A stretch of 64,000 nt of DNA, taken from contig DAIDGU010000013.1 in assembly GCA_027459785.1 (NCBI GenBank), positions 1 to 64,000 of the forward strand. The letters run 5' to 3'. This stretch comes from Ktedonobacteria bacterium. GTDB lineage: Bacteria > Chloroflexota > Ktedonobacteria > Ktedonobacterales > JACDGC01. The notes under the pieces are model-generated. The model searched no databases and was not told the origin of the DNA. It worked only from the letters and a program-made list of their open reading frames with translations. This document shows, piece by piece, positions 52,583 to 62,889 of this stretch (positions within the stretch are counted from its first letter, which is position 1; each line of letters begins with the position of its first letter). Made by a program: the position numbers and the translations under genes.

Positions 52583-52677
52583 TATACCTCTTTCGGGTAA
52601 AGACGGTGGTTTTTGGGATCGGACAGACAGGAATGTCTATCCTCCGTTTTCTATACCGATCACCAGCAAAGGGTATA
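52583..52677 (+). mobile_element. minimal MITE-like element
   Basis: The 95-bp element runs from TATACCTCTTTCGGGTAAAG through the palindrome ACAGACAGGAATGTCTAT to CAGCAAAGGGTATA. It shows both ends of the family. It lies in the 440-bp gap between the thioesterase and DUF4012 genes; I see no gene in the rest of the gap (52409-52847). Confidence 0.7.
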
Positions 52678-52847
52678 AGGGGTACATGTCATCAGGCGAA
52701 CGGCTGTATGGGTGAATGGTACCAAAACTACTGACGAGCCAACATATTTAGCTTAGAATAGAGCCGATTGTCCGTTTCTTCACGCAGGTACGTTGCCTCC
52801 ACGAACACATATGTTGTGATCACCGCGACCGTGCGTTCAACGCCAGG

Positions 52848-55358
52848 ATGACCTATTCAGGGAGAACTACATTGGAAGACATACAAACGACGGAAGAAAC
52901 CACTGTGCTGGCGGCTCCAACGGTGGAAGGGGACGCGGGTGCGGCATCGACAGCCCGCCTCGACTCGCCCGGCGGGACGGCACTGGCGCGTTTCGCGCGC
53001 TGGCGCGAGCAGCGGCGTGTGTGGCAACGCCTGGCGCGCATGCGGCGCTGGCGCTTGGTGTTAGTCATCATCTTTCTGTTCGCCTTCTTCGCGCCCCTGC
53101 TGACTCTGGGTGCATCGGCGCTCTATCAATATAATCAACTGAAGGGCTGGGGGCAGGACGGCGTCAGCCAATTGCTGGCGATTAAAGGCTTGTTGCCTTC
53201 GTCAGCGACCAGCGGTGCCTCCAGCGGCACGAATGGCACCGTGCAGAAAGCCAAGGATATCCTCAACAAAAGCACGCTGGCTGCGATCCAAAAACACTGC
53301 CAGGCGGCGCAGACGGACTTCACCGACATCAACACCGCCATCGCCAACCGTGACGGCATCATCGGCCTGGCGATGAACTTTGGTTACAAGGCGAAGATCC
53401 TGGCGGTGCAACAGCTCGCGCTGGTCGGCATCGACGGCACGATCCTCTGTGGCAAGCTGACGGCACTGGGGATGGACTTCACCAGCACGTTCCAAACCTC
53501 GCCCTTTTCCTCCAGCGGCGGACCGATCTTAACGCAAAAGAGCTTCGCCGATCTGCAAACGGCACTGGATGACAGCCAGGTGTTGCTGACCGACATCCAG
53601 GTGCATGTGCAGCAGATCAACATCAACGATGTGCCGGTGAGCGCGAAGCAGCGCGGGCAGATCACGCAGATCACCGGCCAGTTGCCAAAATACCTCAAGG
53701 ACTTGCAATCCTTCAAGCCCTATGTGCCGTTGCTGGGCTGGGCGCTGGGCGTTGGCACGCCACGCAATTATCTGATCCAAACGATGGATCGCGGCGAGTT
53801 GCGTCCCTCCGGCGGCTTCAACGGCCAGTGGGGCGTGCTTAATCTCAACGGCGGGCGCATCGGCAAGCTCTCGCTGGCGGATGTCACCTTCGTCGATTTC
53901 ACCACCACCAACACGCCCACGCTCTACCAACAAGCTCCCGTGCAATATCGCGCCTGGTGGCCGTTCGCTAACTGGGGCATGCGCGATGCCGACCTGTCGG
54001 GCGACTTCCCGACCACCGCGCAGATCATCATGGGAACCTTCCAGCGCGAAGAGGCCGCCGTCGATAATGGCATCAAGGTGCATCTGGACGGCGATATCCA
54101 CTTCTCACCGCTGGTGATCGAGCATCTGCTGGTCAAATCGATCCTTGGCCCGCTCTTCATGCCCTGCTATAACATCACCATCACCTCGACGAACCTGGAA
54201 AGCGAGTTGCATTACTTCCAGGAAGATCCCTCCTCCATCGCCATCCAGAATAAATGCTCGCCTTCCAAGGGCCAGACCTCGTTGCGCAAACGCTTCACCT
54301 CCGCGCTGGCACAGGCGCTGGAAGACAAGGTGCGCAGCGCCGGTCAGGATAAGCTGCTGGCGATTATGGGCAGCTTACGCCAGGATCTGCTCTCGAAAGA
54401 GTTGGAGATCTACGTAAACAACCCGCAGATCGAAGGGTTGCTGGCGAAGGATCAGCTCAACGGCGCGATCAATACCGATCCCAAGGTGGATGGCACCTAC
54501 GTGGTGCAGGCGAACGTCAGCGTCAACAAAGGTTGGACGCAGGTGACGGAGAAGGTCAACGAATACGTGGCGCTGGATGACAGCGGCGGCGCGTATCACG
54601 ATCTGCAAATATCGCTGGACTACCATCCGACGCAGAACGTCTATGGCGAGGAGACGATGCGCGACTATATGCGCATCTATGCGCCACCGCAGGCGCGCTT
54701 CATCACCGGCTCCGGCTTCGACCAGAACATCGATCCGATGTATTCCCTGACGGACGCGCCGACGCCGGCCAAGCCGCTGTGTACCGCGCCCACGACGACC
54801 ACGCCGCCACCGACCGGTACCAAGCCGCCGCCCACAGGGACGAAGCCGCCGCCGACAACGACGCCCATTTTCCCCTGCACGCCGACGGAAGCGCCTTATT
54901 GCTATCAGGGCAAGTACGATCCGACCGGCCCTGTCAACGAGTGGTTGCCGCACACCGCCGGATCGAACAGCACGTACATCGACGACATCGGCGGTCCCAC
55001 GAACTTCGTGAGCGACATGCCCAACCGGGCGATGTTCGGTGGCATGATCGTGATTCCGGGCTTCTGCGTGGCGACGGTGGATGTGCAGTGGTACGTCCCC
55101 GCCATCGCCGGTGACGGCGCGCACCACAACCTCCCCTATACGCACCTGCTGCAACGCCAGAGCGGCACGTTCGCCAGCTATCAGGTGCAGATCGTGCCGG
55201 CGCAGGATACGAAGCTCGCCACGCTGAACGCGAGCGGCACCCTGACGACTGATACCGCCTGGTCGCTCAAGCCGGCTGCCGGTAAGCATGCGGATATCAC
55301 TGATTCGCTATGGTCAGGGCTGCGCGCGGGTTTCACCGCGACGCTCGGCGGCCTGTAA
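52848..55358 (+). CDS. DUF4012 family membrane-anchored protein
   Basis: The product of about 836 residues has a cytoplasmic N-terminus and one membrane helix (LVLVIIFLFAFFAPLLTLGASAL, about 65-87). A large external region contains the DUF4012 core (RNYLIQTMDRGELRPSGGFNGQWGVLNLNGGRIG). A PPPTGTK triple repeat precedes the C-terminal domain. The ATG at 52848 has AGG directly adjacent. An in-frame TTG at 52872 has AGGGAG at a proper 7-nt distance and may be the real start. Function unknown; members occur in Gram-positives and Chloroflexota near surface-polysaccharide genes. A clear terminator follows. Confidence 0.82.
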   Translation: MTYSGRTTLEDIQTTEETTVLAAPTVEGDAGAASTARLDSPGGTALARFARWREQRRVWQRLARMRRWRLVLVIIFLFAFFAPLLTLGASALYQYNQLKGWGQDGVSQLLAIKGLLPSSATSGASSGTNGTVQKAKDILNKSTLAAIQKHCQAAQTDFTDINTAIANRDGIIGLAMNFGYKAKILAVQQLALVGIDGTILCGKLTALGMDFTSTFQTSPFSSSGGPILTQKSFADLQTALDDSQVLLTDIQVHVQQININDVPVSAKQRGQITQITGQLPKYLKDLQSFKPYVPLLGWALGVGTPRNYLIQTMDRGELRPSGGFNGQWGVLNLNGGRIGKLSLADVTFVDFTTTNTPTLYQQAPVQYRAWWPFANWGMRDADLSGDFPTTAQIIMGTFQREEAAVDNGIKVHLDGDIHFSPLVIEHLLVKSILGPLFMPCYNITITSTNLESELHYFQEDPSSIAIQNKCSPSKGQTSLRKRFTSALAQALEDKVRSAGQDKLLAIMGSLRQDLLSKELEIYVNNPQIEGLLAKDQLNGAINTDPKVDGTYVVQANVSVNKGWTQVTEKVNEYVALDDSGGAYHDLQISLDYHPTQNVYGEETMRDYMRIYAPPQARFITGSGFDQNIDPMYSLTDAPTPAKPLCTAPTTTTPPPTGTKPPPTGTKPPPTTTPIFPCTPTEAPYCYQGKYDPTGPVNEWLPHTAGSNSTYIDDIGGPTNFVSDMPNRAMFGGMIVIPGFCVATVDVQWYVPAIAGDGAHHNLPYTHLLQRQSGTFASYQVQIVPAQDTKLATLNASGTLTTDTAWSLKPAAGKHADITDSLWSGLRAGFTATLGGL

Positions 55359-55397
55359 CGCGCGAAAGATAATACCCCATAACCTTTGTCACGAATG

Positions 55398-55420
55398 GGA
55401 CAAGTCACGCCGACTTGTCC
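55398..55420 (+). terminator. terminator of the DUF4012 gene
   Basis: GGACAAGTC-ACGCC-GACTTGTCC is a 9-bp perfect stem followed by TCATCTTTCTT. Confidence 0.7.
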
Positions 55421-55565
55421 TCATCTTTCTTGGCCTCATCTTTTCTCCCTTATAACCTATCTCAACCGTATTCGCCTTGTACGACCGTATGCTAGCCTCC
55501 TCAGCAGACGCCGCCTCAAGAGGAGCCGCTTGCCATCTGCTTGCCGGATCGACAGCAATGACGCC

Positions 55566-55720
55566 GATACCCATTGTCGCTACAGACGGTGGTCAGTGGG
55601 GCCGGGCAGACGGGTATAGTAGTCCTCCGGGGAAGCGTGACAGACAGGAATGTCTGTCCTCCGTGGTGAGGGCGAATGGCGGTTCTCCGGTATCCATACT
55701 GATCACCCGCAAAGGGTATA
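55566..55720 (+). mobile_element. MITE-like element
   Basis: The 155-bp element runs from GATACCCATTGTCGC through GACGGTGGTCAGTGGGGCCG and the palindrome ACAGACAGGAATGTCTGT to CACCCGCAAAGGGTATA. Both family ends are present. AT-rich DNA with several dyads follows, up to the peptide gene at 55961. Confidence 0.72.
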
Positions 55721-55960
55721 GCACGTTGCTTCACGCCGACCATTACACTGTCACATACTAATGAAAGCACCAATTTTTAGTACTACAATTATTTCAAAAT
55801 TAAAATGATGTTGTTTCAAAATAATTAAAGTAAAAGTAATATGATTTGTAATGATTATGATCTATACTTCTACCAGAGCATTAGCGATGCTCAAAAACAG
55901 CAAGGTATAGTATCATGTGAAAAACATGATTCTAGGCTTCGTGCAAGAAGGAGAAAAGTC

Positions 55961-56110
55961 GTGTTCAAGGTCATGCTCCTCGCATTGGCGTTGTTATTCA
56001 GCGTCGGCGGCGGACTCGCTGCATCCCACCCGCTGGTGAGCCACCAGCATGTAACGGCCACCCATGTGAAACCGTATTGCATCGGTGAAAATGGGCCGCC
56101 CTGCACGTAG
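55961..56110 (+). CDS. small secreted peptide precursor (candidate signal peptide gene)
   Basis: The 49-residue product has a short basic start and a hydrophobic core (VMLLALALLFSVGGGLA) with a likely signal-peptidase site after AA. A mature part of about 27 residues follows, with four His and a C-terminal CIGENGPPCT two-cysteine loop. The start is GTG 55961, with AAGGAG 7 nt upstream. The frame is open further back to 55841 without a ribosome site. A perfect 12-bp hairpin follows. The gene precedes three TPR-like genes, as in peptide/receptor cassettes. Signalling is inference; a bacteriocin-like or structural peptide is possible. Confidence 0.6.
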   Translation: MFKVMLLALALLFSVGGGLAASHPLVSHQHVTATHVKPYCIGENGPPCT

Positions 56111-56125
56111 TGTTGCGTAGCAATC

Positions 56126-56164
56126 ATGAGTCTTAATGACAGATAATACGTTATTAAGACTCAT
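56126..56164 (+). terminator. hairpin after the peptide gene
   Basis: ATGAGTCTTAAT (56126-56137) and ATTAAGACTCAT (56153-56164) form a perfect 12-bp stem with a 15-nt loop, followed by GTTTCTCT. It is a probable terminator or processing site between the peptide gene and the TPR genes. Confidence 0.6.
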
Positions 56165-56258
56165 GTTTCTCTAGACGATTGTAGGGAAGTTTTGTTTGTC
56201 ACATCCGAACGCACCATATGCGATCCGTGCATGTGCTTATAAGATTACGCTATAACTC

Positions 56259-56288
56259 TTGACAACGCTATACAGAATCAGGTATAAT
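56259..56288 (+). promoter_or_regulatory. consensus sigma-70 promoter of the first TPR-like gene
   Basis: TTGACA (56259-56264) and TATAAT (56283-56288) match consensus perfectly with an 18-bp spacer. TAATCA...TGATTA half-sites lie just downstream and could bind a regulator. Confidence 0.75.
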
Positions 56289-56368
56289 CAGAAACTAATC
56301 ACGATGTTATTCTTGATTACTGAAATCGAGCGGTTCACGGCTCACAAACAGATAAGGAGCGTAGTGGG

Positions 56369-57196
56369 ATGAAGGCAAAGACACCAGCGAAAAAGCCGGA
56401 TCAGAGCGACAGTTTGTTCCTTCTAACAACACAATCTTGGCTCACCGATCAGGAGGATCCTTATGATATCCAACGCAATCAAAGCTGGGAGTCAAAATTT
56501 CACGAGCTTGTACAAGCCATACGTTTAGCAACACCGGAGGCCGATGACCTGATACGCCAGGCCGAAGAGGCCGTTTTGAGCGAAAGGATCGTTATTTCAC
56601 CCCGCCAAGAGGCACGCCTCTGGTTCACGATCGGCATGTATCAGGCACAACAGCGGCGCTATCATGACGCCTTCGAGGCCTTTTTCGGCTGCAAAAATTA
56701 TATCAGCGAAACGGATATCCTTGCTTCAATCATCGTGCGTGCCGCCCTGGCAGGTGCCGCCCAACATATCGATCTTCTTTCGGTCGCAGTACTAAATTAT
56801 TCTCTCGTGCTTAGCGCCCTGCATTCGACGGCTTGGGAAGCCGTGGCTCCCTGGACTAACGACATGCGTGAAGAAATCATTTGCCAAATATTGCTCAATC
56901 GCTCTCACCTCGCATTGGATACTGCCGATCCCATCAGCGCGGAGCATGATCTCCAAGAGGCTTTTGCCATCGTCGCGCGCCATATACCTGTGACAAAAGG
57001 AATGCGCTTAGTTCAGGCGCACACTCGTCCACTAAGCAGGCGAAAGATACGAGGTTTGGCACATGCTTGGGAATGGCTCTATCACGAAATCCTTGAGCTA
57101 ACACAGCAGCACTTTCCAGAAATCTATGCTCTCTTTATCATCAAGCAATCCATGCCTTCTTTTTTATTACTCTATGATCAACCGACCGCCCGTTAG
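56369..57196 (+). CDS. TPR-like helical-repeat protein, island copy 1
   Basis: The 275-residue cytoplasmic product consists of helical hairpins of TPR type, for example ADDLIRQAEEAVL and ARLWFTIGMYQAQQRRYHDAFEAF. The segment AFEAFFGCKNY (101-111) followed by SIIVRA matches AFEYFLRCKEY and SIARA in the 57308-58777 product, so the two are paralogous. No signal peptide, HTH or enzymatic motif is visible. AAGGAG lies 9 nt before the ATG behind a consensus promoter. By analogy with Rap-type receptors it may bind a peptide, which is inference. Confidence 0.68.
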   Translation: MKAKTPAKKPDQSDSLFLLTTQSWLTDQEDPYDIQRNQSWESKFHELVQAIRLATPEADDLIRQAEEAVLSERIVISPRQEARLWFTIGMYQAQQRRYHDAFEAFFGCKNYISETDILASIIVRAALAGAAQHIDLLSVAVLNYSLVLSALHSTAWEAVAPWTNDMREEIICQILLNRSHLALDTADPISAEHDLQEAFAIVARHIPVTKGMRLVQAHTRPLSRRKIRGLAHAWEWLYHEILELTQQHFPEIYALFIIKQSMPSFLLLYDQPTAR

Positions 57197-57226
57197 GTTT
57201 CGTAGGAAAAATGCAGATCTTCTCCC

Positions 57227-57254
57227 TTGACGTAGCAATCATCTTCATTATACC
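57227..57254 (+). promoter_or_regulatory. promoter of the second TPR-like gene
   Basis: TTGACG (57227-57232) and TATACC (57249-57254) are spaced 16 bp apart, about 54 nt before the start codon. Confidence 0.55.
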
Positions 57255-57307
57255 ATACAGGAAACCGGTCGAAGATGTCACGCTATCGGATGTAGGTGAG
57301 GTGCTTC

Positions 57308-58777
57308 ATGGTAGGGCTGCAATGGGAATTCGCTCACTCCGTCTCCGAGACGATCCGCAATTATGCTTCGCCCACTCCGTTTGAATCGTATCTCCAACAA
57401 GCGTTACGTGCTTTGGACATACATTCATTCGAGCAAGCCGAGCAGTATTTTCAACAAGCGCAAGCCCTCGTGGTACAGAATCCAACCCCGCCTTCACCCA
57501 ACGCCATTACCGCTGATCACCTGGTCTGCTATTACTTTTTAGGCGGGAAGATTGCCGAAGCGCTACATCAACATGAGACCGCCTTTGAATACTTCTTGCG
57601 CTGCAAAGAGTACATGGATGGTTCAACGCAAGAAACCAGCATCGCGCGAGCGATTGAAGTCAATTATAAACTGGTGGGTGCATCTAATAATTTGGGCTAC
57701 TATTTGTCCGGCATTATTTGCTGTCGTTTTATCAAAACGCAGGCGCTCAATCGAACTTTGTGGCAAGGGATTATACGGTATGACGCTGATGCATTCCTTA
57801 CCCGTGTGAATCTACAGCATGCTGAACAATTGATCGGCATGGGCTTTTTCAATGGCGCACATGAAGTGTTAGCGCGAGTCCAAGCCCAACTCAACGGATG
57901 GGCTATGTTACGCCTGCGCGCCATCGATCCAGCGCATGGCGATGAACTGATCGAACACTGGCTCACGCAAATGCGCTCAGCGCCACTCCCTGCGGCAATT
58001 CCGCTCACTGCGCTTGGCTTAGGCGATCTTAACACAACAGCGGTGAACGACCAGGTTCTCTGTAACTGGATCGGGTTACATATTTTCTCGCGCTGGCACC
58101 ATTTCCGCAACTATTACTGGGCCATGCGTGTCCGGAAAACCCCCTTCGATCTGGCGACGTGGCAGGCATTGCTACCGTTGCTTGATGCGGCGGTCGCCGA
58201 TTTAGAGGCATATATGCCAGACAGTGAAACAGCGGCCCGCTTCGCCCTTTTTCGCGTTGATTTTTTACTGCTTCCCTGTGAATTTCAACCGGCTAACCAA
58301 TGGAATGTGTATATCGCGGCGGCGGAACATAGCATGGTGCAGGCAATAGCAGCCGTCAATCGCGCGCTCAAAACGGCGGTCGTCGAACGTGGTGATGTGT
58401 TGCTCCTGTATGAGTTAACGGATTTCGAGGTACAAAAGTGGAAAACCAACGAGGCGATCAAGACATTTGACCGACTGAAGGAATCTGAGCGCCTGTGGTT
58501 TCAAGAACGGTTGCAAGGGCTGGAAACCAAAACACAGCAACTGGGCGCAGAGGCCAGCAAAAACATTGATTATCTCCACATCGTGGGCCGCGCCCACATC
58601 CAGGCCATTTACCTGGTGCGGTTGATGTTGGAACTCAATCCCGATGCCAGCCCAGCGGTGCGAAACGCACTCAAACTCCGTATCGAATCGCACAAAGCGG
58701 CGGCGCTGGCGATCTTCGAGAACAAACGCGGCGCGCATTTTTATCCACGTGTCGCAGAGATCAAGCAGATCACCTAA
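57308..58777 (+). CDS. TPR-like helical-repeat protein, island copy 2
   Basis: The 489-residue cytoplasmic product is all helical. N-terminal TPR-like hairpins (ALRALDIHSFEQAEQYFQQA; GGKIAEALHQHETAFEYF) are followed by a middle region rich in Trp and aromatic residues (IFSRWHHFRNYYWAMRV). The C-terminal half has long helices (VQKWKTNEAIKTFDRLKESERLWF). It shares the A-F-E-x-F-x-x-C-K-x-Y motif (92-102) with island copy 1. ATG 57308 has GAGG 6 nt upstream. No HTH is recognised. Size and fold recall peptide-binding TPR regulators. Confidence 0.68.
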   Translation: MVGLQWEFAHSVSETIRNYASPTPFESYLQQALRALDIHSFEQAEQYFQQAQALVVQNPTPPSPNAITADHLVCYYFLGGKIAEALHQHETAFEYFLRCKEYMDGSTQETSIARAIEVNYKLVGASNNLGYYLSGIICCRFIKTQALNRTLWQGIIRYDADAFLTRVNLQHAEQLIGMGFFNGAHEVLARVQAQLNGWAMLRLRAIDPAHGDELIEHWLTQMRSAPLPAAIPLTALGLGDLNTTAVNDQVLCNWIGLHIFSRWHHFRNYYWAMRVRKTPFDLATWQALLPLLDAAVADLEAYMPDSETAARFALFRVDFLLLPCEFQPANQWNVYIAAAEHSMVQAIAAVNRALKTAVVERGDVLLLYELTDFEVQKWKTNEAIKTFDRLKESERLWFQERLQGLETKTQQLGAEASKNIDYLHIVGRAHIQAIYLVRLMLELNPDASPAVRNALKLRIESHKAAALAIFENKRGAHFYPRVAEIKQIT

Positions 58778-58821
58778 ACCTTGCCATTCTTAACCGCGCA
58801 TAATCGTAGGAGGAAACTGCC

Positions 58822-59103
58822 ATGTACCAACCAGCACAGCCCCTTGGCCCGTATACGCCGGCCTATTATGCCGACTTGCTCACCAACTTGGAGAACCACC
58901 CGCCAGCCGCGCTTCTGCCAAAAGTCCGGGACATCGAAGAAGCACTTTTGACCTATGACTTCGAGCTGACGCAGGAAAATCAGATGGAACTTGCGCGGTG
59001 TTGGCGACTGATCGCGGCAGTGTATCAGCGGCTGGAGATGCCGAATGAGGCTAATGATGCGGCCATTTTGGCAGATGCACAGACACGGGATACCGGAAGC
59101 TGA
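58822..59103 (+). CDS. small TPR-like protein, island copy 3
   Basis: The 93-residue product has two to three helices. The segment KVRDIEEALLTYDFELTQEN then MELARCWRLIAAVYQRLEMPNEANDAA resembles the TPR unit at residues 59-103 of island copy 1. AGGAGG lies 8 nt before the ATG. It starts 44 nt after copy 2 and is probably co-transcribed. It could be a single-module partner or competitor of the longer proteins. Confidence 0.62.
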   Translation: MYQPAQPLGPYTPAYYADLLTNLENHPPAALLPKVRDIEEALLTYDFELTQENQMELARCWRLIAAVYQRLEMPNEANDAAILADAQTRDTGS

Positions 59104-59185
59104 GCATCGATCTGCTCTACCGTGACGCGAGTATACCAATCCGGCTGAACATACCTGCACCGTTGCCGGTTCATCGTATGCGCCC

Positions 59186-61768
<2,583 letters not shown>

Positions 61769-61864
61769 GGGATGCAAAACCTTTCTTCAGGCAAACTAGG
61801 AGGGAGATGGATGGCAAGAACCAGCGGTCCTTGTGCAAATGGGGCGCGAAGAGTGACATCTTTA

Positions 61865-61893
61865 AGTATATACCGCGCGTTGTATTGCTGCAA
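61865..61893 (-). promoter_or_regulatory. lon promoter
   Basis: On the minus strand, TTGCAG (61888-61893) and TATACT (61865-61870) are separated by 17 bp, about 100 nt before lon. No CIRCE or HAIR-type heat-shock operator is seen. Confidence 0.65.
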
Positions 61894-61937
61894 CCTGTTA
61901 CGGGTCAATTCGCCCGAAATATGATAGGATTGATCAT

Positions 61938-62876
61938 GTGAGTACACACGCAAGGGCCGGTTGGGTGCGGGGCCGCTATGCTCCCAGTCCCACCGGCGAG
62001 CTACACCTGGGCAACCTGCGCACGGCGCTCCTCGCCTGGCTGTGGGCGCGCCGCGCCGGGGGGCGCTTCGTCCTGCGCATCGAAGATCTGGACCTGCCGC
62101 GCGTGCGCCCTGGTGCCACCGCTCGTATGATCAGCGATCTGCGTTGGCTGGGACTGGATTGGGACGAAGGCCCAGAGGTGGGGGGGCCATATGGGCCATA
62201 TCACCAGAGCGACCGCGCTGCCCTGTATGACGACGCGCTGGCCCACTTGCGCGCCCAGGGCATGCTGTATCCCTGCTATTGCTCGCGGGCGGAGCTAGCG
62301 CGCAGCGCCTCGGCCCCCGCGCCCGGCGAGGAAGGGCCGCGCTATCCCGGCACCTGCCGCGCGCTGAGCGCCCGGCAACGGGCGGCGCACGAGCGCGCGG
62401 GGCGGCGACCCGCCTGGCGCTGCCACATGCCGGCGGGCCGCGTGGCCTTCACCGACGACCTCTGTGGTCCCCAGGTGCAGGACGTGGCGGCGGCGGTCGG
62501 CGATAGCATCGTACAGCGCAGCGACGGCATCATCGCCTATCAGCTCGCCGTCGTGGTGGATGATGGCTGGATGGGCATCAACCAGGTGGTGCGCGGGGCG
62601 GATTTGCTCGCTTCCACGCCGCGCCAGATCCTGCTGGCCCAGGCGCTCGGCTGGCCCATCCCGGCGTATGCCCATGTGCCGTTGCTGACCGATGCCACCG
62701 GCGCGAAGCTGGCCAAGCGCACGCAGGCCGCCGGCCTGGGGCCGGCGCGTGCCGCCGGCACGCCGCCGGAGGTCATCGTCGGCCAGCTTGCGGCCAGCGC
62801 CGGGCTGTTGCCTCAGCCGGAGCCGCTCACCGTCAGGGATTTACTGGATCGCTGCTCCCACCAAACGTCATACTGA
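61938..62876 (+). CDS. gluQ: glutamyl-Q tRNA(Asp) synthetase
   Basis: The 312-residue product is a truncated class I synthetase: the glutamyl-tRNA synthetase catalytic core without an anticodon domain. It has the HIGH-type motif SPTGELHLGNLRTALLAWL, the zinc-binding pattern CYCSR...YPGTC and the KMSKS-type AKLAKRTQ. GluQ-RS attaches glutamate to queuosine in tRNA(Asp). The GTG start has AGGA 8 nt upstream. It is divergent from lon and the next gene starts 13 nt downstream. Confidence 0.88.
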   Translation: MSTHARAGWVRGRYAPSPTGELHLGNLRTALLAWLWARRAGGRFVLRIEDLDLPRVRPGATARMISDLRWLGLDWDEGPEVGGPYGPYHQSDRAALYDDALAHLRAQGMLYPCYCSRAELARSASAPAPGEEGPRYPGTCRALSARQRAAHERAGRRPAWRCHMPAGRVAFTDDLCGPQVQDVAAAVGDSIVQRSDGIIAYQLAVVVDDGWMGINQVVRGADLLASTPRQILLAQALGWPIPAYAHVPLLTDATGAKLAKRTQAAGLGPARAAGTPPEVIVGQLAASAGLLPQPEPLTVRDLLDRCSHQTSY

Positions 62877-62889
62877 AAGGAACTACCTT

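Noticed and set aside
55841..55960. Longer peptide precursor starting at ATG 55841
   Set aside because: No ribosome site there. The extra segment is charged, lies ahead of the signal peptide and overlaps hairpin-forming DNA. GTG 55961 has an ideal site.
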